NCBI GenBank assembly: GCA_023390635.1 | Contig: JAEWCM010000127.1 | Span: forward strand, 1-6,031 | Source of the DNA: Bacillota bacterium | Lineage (GTDB): Bacteria; Bacillota; Desulfitobacteriia; Desulfitobacteriales; Desulfitobacteriaceae | Direction of reading: 5' to 3' | DNA length: 6,031 nucleotides | Part shown: positions 5,342 to 6,031 of the stretch, in pieces | Position numbering within the stretch: the stretch's first letter is position 1 | Layout: every line of letters begins with the position of its first letter | Made by a program: the position numbers and the translations under genes | The notes under the pieces: model-generated | What the model saw: the letters and a program-made list of their open reading frames with translations, nothing else | Told to the model about the DNA's origin: nothing | The model's database searches: none

Positions 5342-6031
5342 CGCGGATTCACTTGCTTACGAGCAGCCCGGCAGATTTACAAAAGCGAGGTTTTGCGTCG
5401 GCGGATGTTATTTCCTCACTTGAAAATTTGCCGGCTTCCCAACTGATAACATTGCTGCATGCGGAAGAGGCTGTTATCCGGACTGCCGCCGCCCATAATC
5501 TTTTTCCTCTGGATGATTGGGTTACCACCCATTTGTTGGAGCAGCTTTCCGTGGAAAAATGTTTGTATACGAAAATAGCAATTGGCCAGGCCCTCGAAAA
5601 AGGCAGCTTACATACTGCAAGGAAAATGACTCCTTATCTTGGAAAAATAGGCGGCAATCAGCATCGCACACTGCCGGAAAGAATCTCGGCCAAGCAGTCT
5701 TTTCCGCTGCCGCGAGACATTATTGCCCGCTCTCTGGGTAAAATGGATTCCTCGATATTTCCCGCTTTGCTTGATGTTCTGTATGGAAAAGAAGAGATGA
5801 AAATTAACGAGGTGCTGGATGCCATCGGGTTTATGTCTTTCTATCATCCGGAGATTGCCACGGAAGGAAACGCACAGGCCATCTATAAGGTCATGGGTGA
5901 TTTCCGAGACAATGTTTTGATTGTGTGGAAATCTATTATTTGTTTATCAGCATTTCCCCAGCAGCAAAGTGTGATGATTTTGCATGGGTTCGCATCTCAC
6001 AATAATTTATTGGGGGAAGAAGCAAAGCGGT
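5338..6031 (+). CDS. HEAT-like helical repeat protein, function unknown (cut by window edge)
   Basis: ATG 5338 overlaps the glycosylase stop as ATGA, and the frame is open for 231 codons to the end of the window with no stop. No separate ribosome binding site is convincing (AGGGAGCGG lies about ten bases upstream, inside the glycosylase gene), so translation is probably coupled. The protein is a chain of amphipathic helix pairs, as in HEAT/armadillo repeats. Examples are LPASQLITLLHAEEAVIRTAAAHNLF (31-56), LYTKIAIGQALEKG (76-89), then LPRDIIARSLGKMDSSIFPALLDVLYG (124-150) and MKINEVLDAIGFM (154-166). There is no signal peptide, membrane segment or catalytic motif. The Trp/Asp active-site pattern of the HEAT-fold glycosylase AlkD is not recognisable in this part. 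HEAT proteins are usually scaffolds for proteins or nucleic acids. The link to the glycosylase suggests a repair-related partner, but that is guilt by association. It resembles uncharacterised HEAT proteins I recall from Clostridia. Confidence 0.8.
   Translation, partial: MTRIHLLTSSPADLQKRGFASADVISSLENLPASQLITLLHAEEAVIRTAAAHNLFPLDDWVTTHLLEQLSVEKCLYTKIAIGQALEKGSLHTARKMTPYLGKIGGNQHRTLPERISAKQSFPLPRDIIARSLGKMDSSIFPALLDVLYGKEEMKINEVLDAIGFMSFYHPEIATEGNAQAIYKVMGDFRDNVLIVWKSIICLSAFPQQQSVMILHGFASHNNLLGEEAKR

Noticed and set aside
5238..5847. Small frames at 5238-5423 (+), 5517-5741 (+) and 5608-5847 (-)
   Set aside because: They are out of frame with the glycosylase gene and the HEAT-like gene from 5338, which explain this DNA; none has a ribosome binding site.
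5338..6031. HEAT-like protein as an AlkD-type glycosylase
   Set aside because: The AlkD Trp/Asp active-site segments are not recognisable in the visible 231 residues; the fold class alone is not evidence for that activity.

Overview
The window looks like chromosomal DNA of a low-to-mid GC Gram-positive bacterium (Firmicutes, probably class Clostridia). The Shine-Dalgarno sequences are strong (AGGAGG, GGAGGTGAT), one gene starts with TTG, intergenic DNA is very AT-rich, and the protein families fit. A Desulfitobacterium/Desulfosporosinus-like host is an impression from protein similarity recalled from memory; it was not tested. No mobile element, CRISPR array, tRNA or rRNA was seen.

Layout. 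(1) Bases 1-163, minus strand: the first 54 codons of a dCTP deaminase gene (dcd), cut by the window edge. (2) Bases 164-417: a divergent intergenic region with a promoter for the rightward genes and several inverted repeats, including a 17-bp near-perfect palindrome suited to a MarR-type regulator. (3) Bases 418-4007: a two-gene operon, a MarR-family regulator followed after a few bases by a 1044-residue MMPL/RND-type membrane transporter, closed by a clear intrinsic terminator (4027-4080). This resembles the Bacillus subtilis ydgG-ydgH arrangement. (4) Bases 4105-4632: a gene with its own promoter encoding a stand-alone GyrI-like (SbmC-like) domain. (5) Bases 4655-6031: an extended -10 promoter driving a TTG-started HhH-GPD DNA glycosylase (AlkA-like), whose stop codon overlaps the start of a HEAT-like helical repeat protein that runs off the right edge.

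How the genes may work together. The MarR protein probably represses its own operon and so sets the level of the MMPL exporter in response to a toxic or lipophilic compound. GyrI-like proteins bind, and in some cases hydrolyse, small molecules, including DNA-alkylating cyclopropane natural products. AlkA-like enzymes remove alkylated bases. The rightward genes can therefore be read as a possible export, detoxify and repair neighbourhood against an alkylating toxin. That is inference from gene adjacency only; the genes form at least three transcription units.

The most unusual sequence structure is at 4637-4684. A perfect 9-bp inverted repeat encloses the glycosylase promoter, and its right arm covers the glycosylase ribosome binding site. 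Read-through RNA could fold and mask translation, while RNA started at the internal promoter would lack the left arm. A looser version of the same layout (10-bp perfect arms, 312-321 and 410-419) surrounds the marR promoter and start codon.
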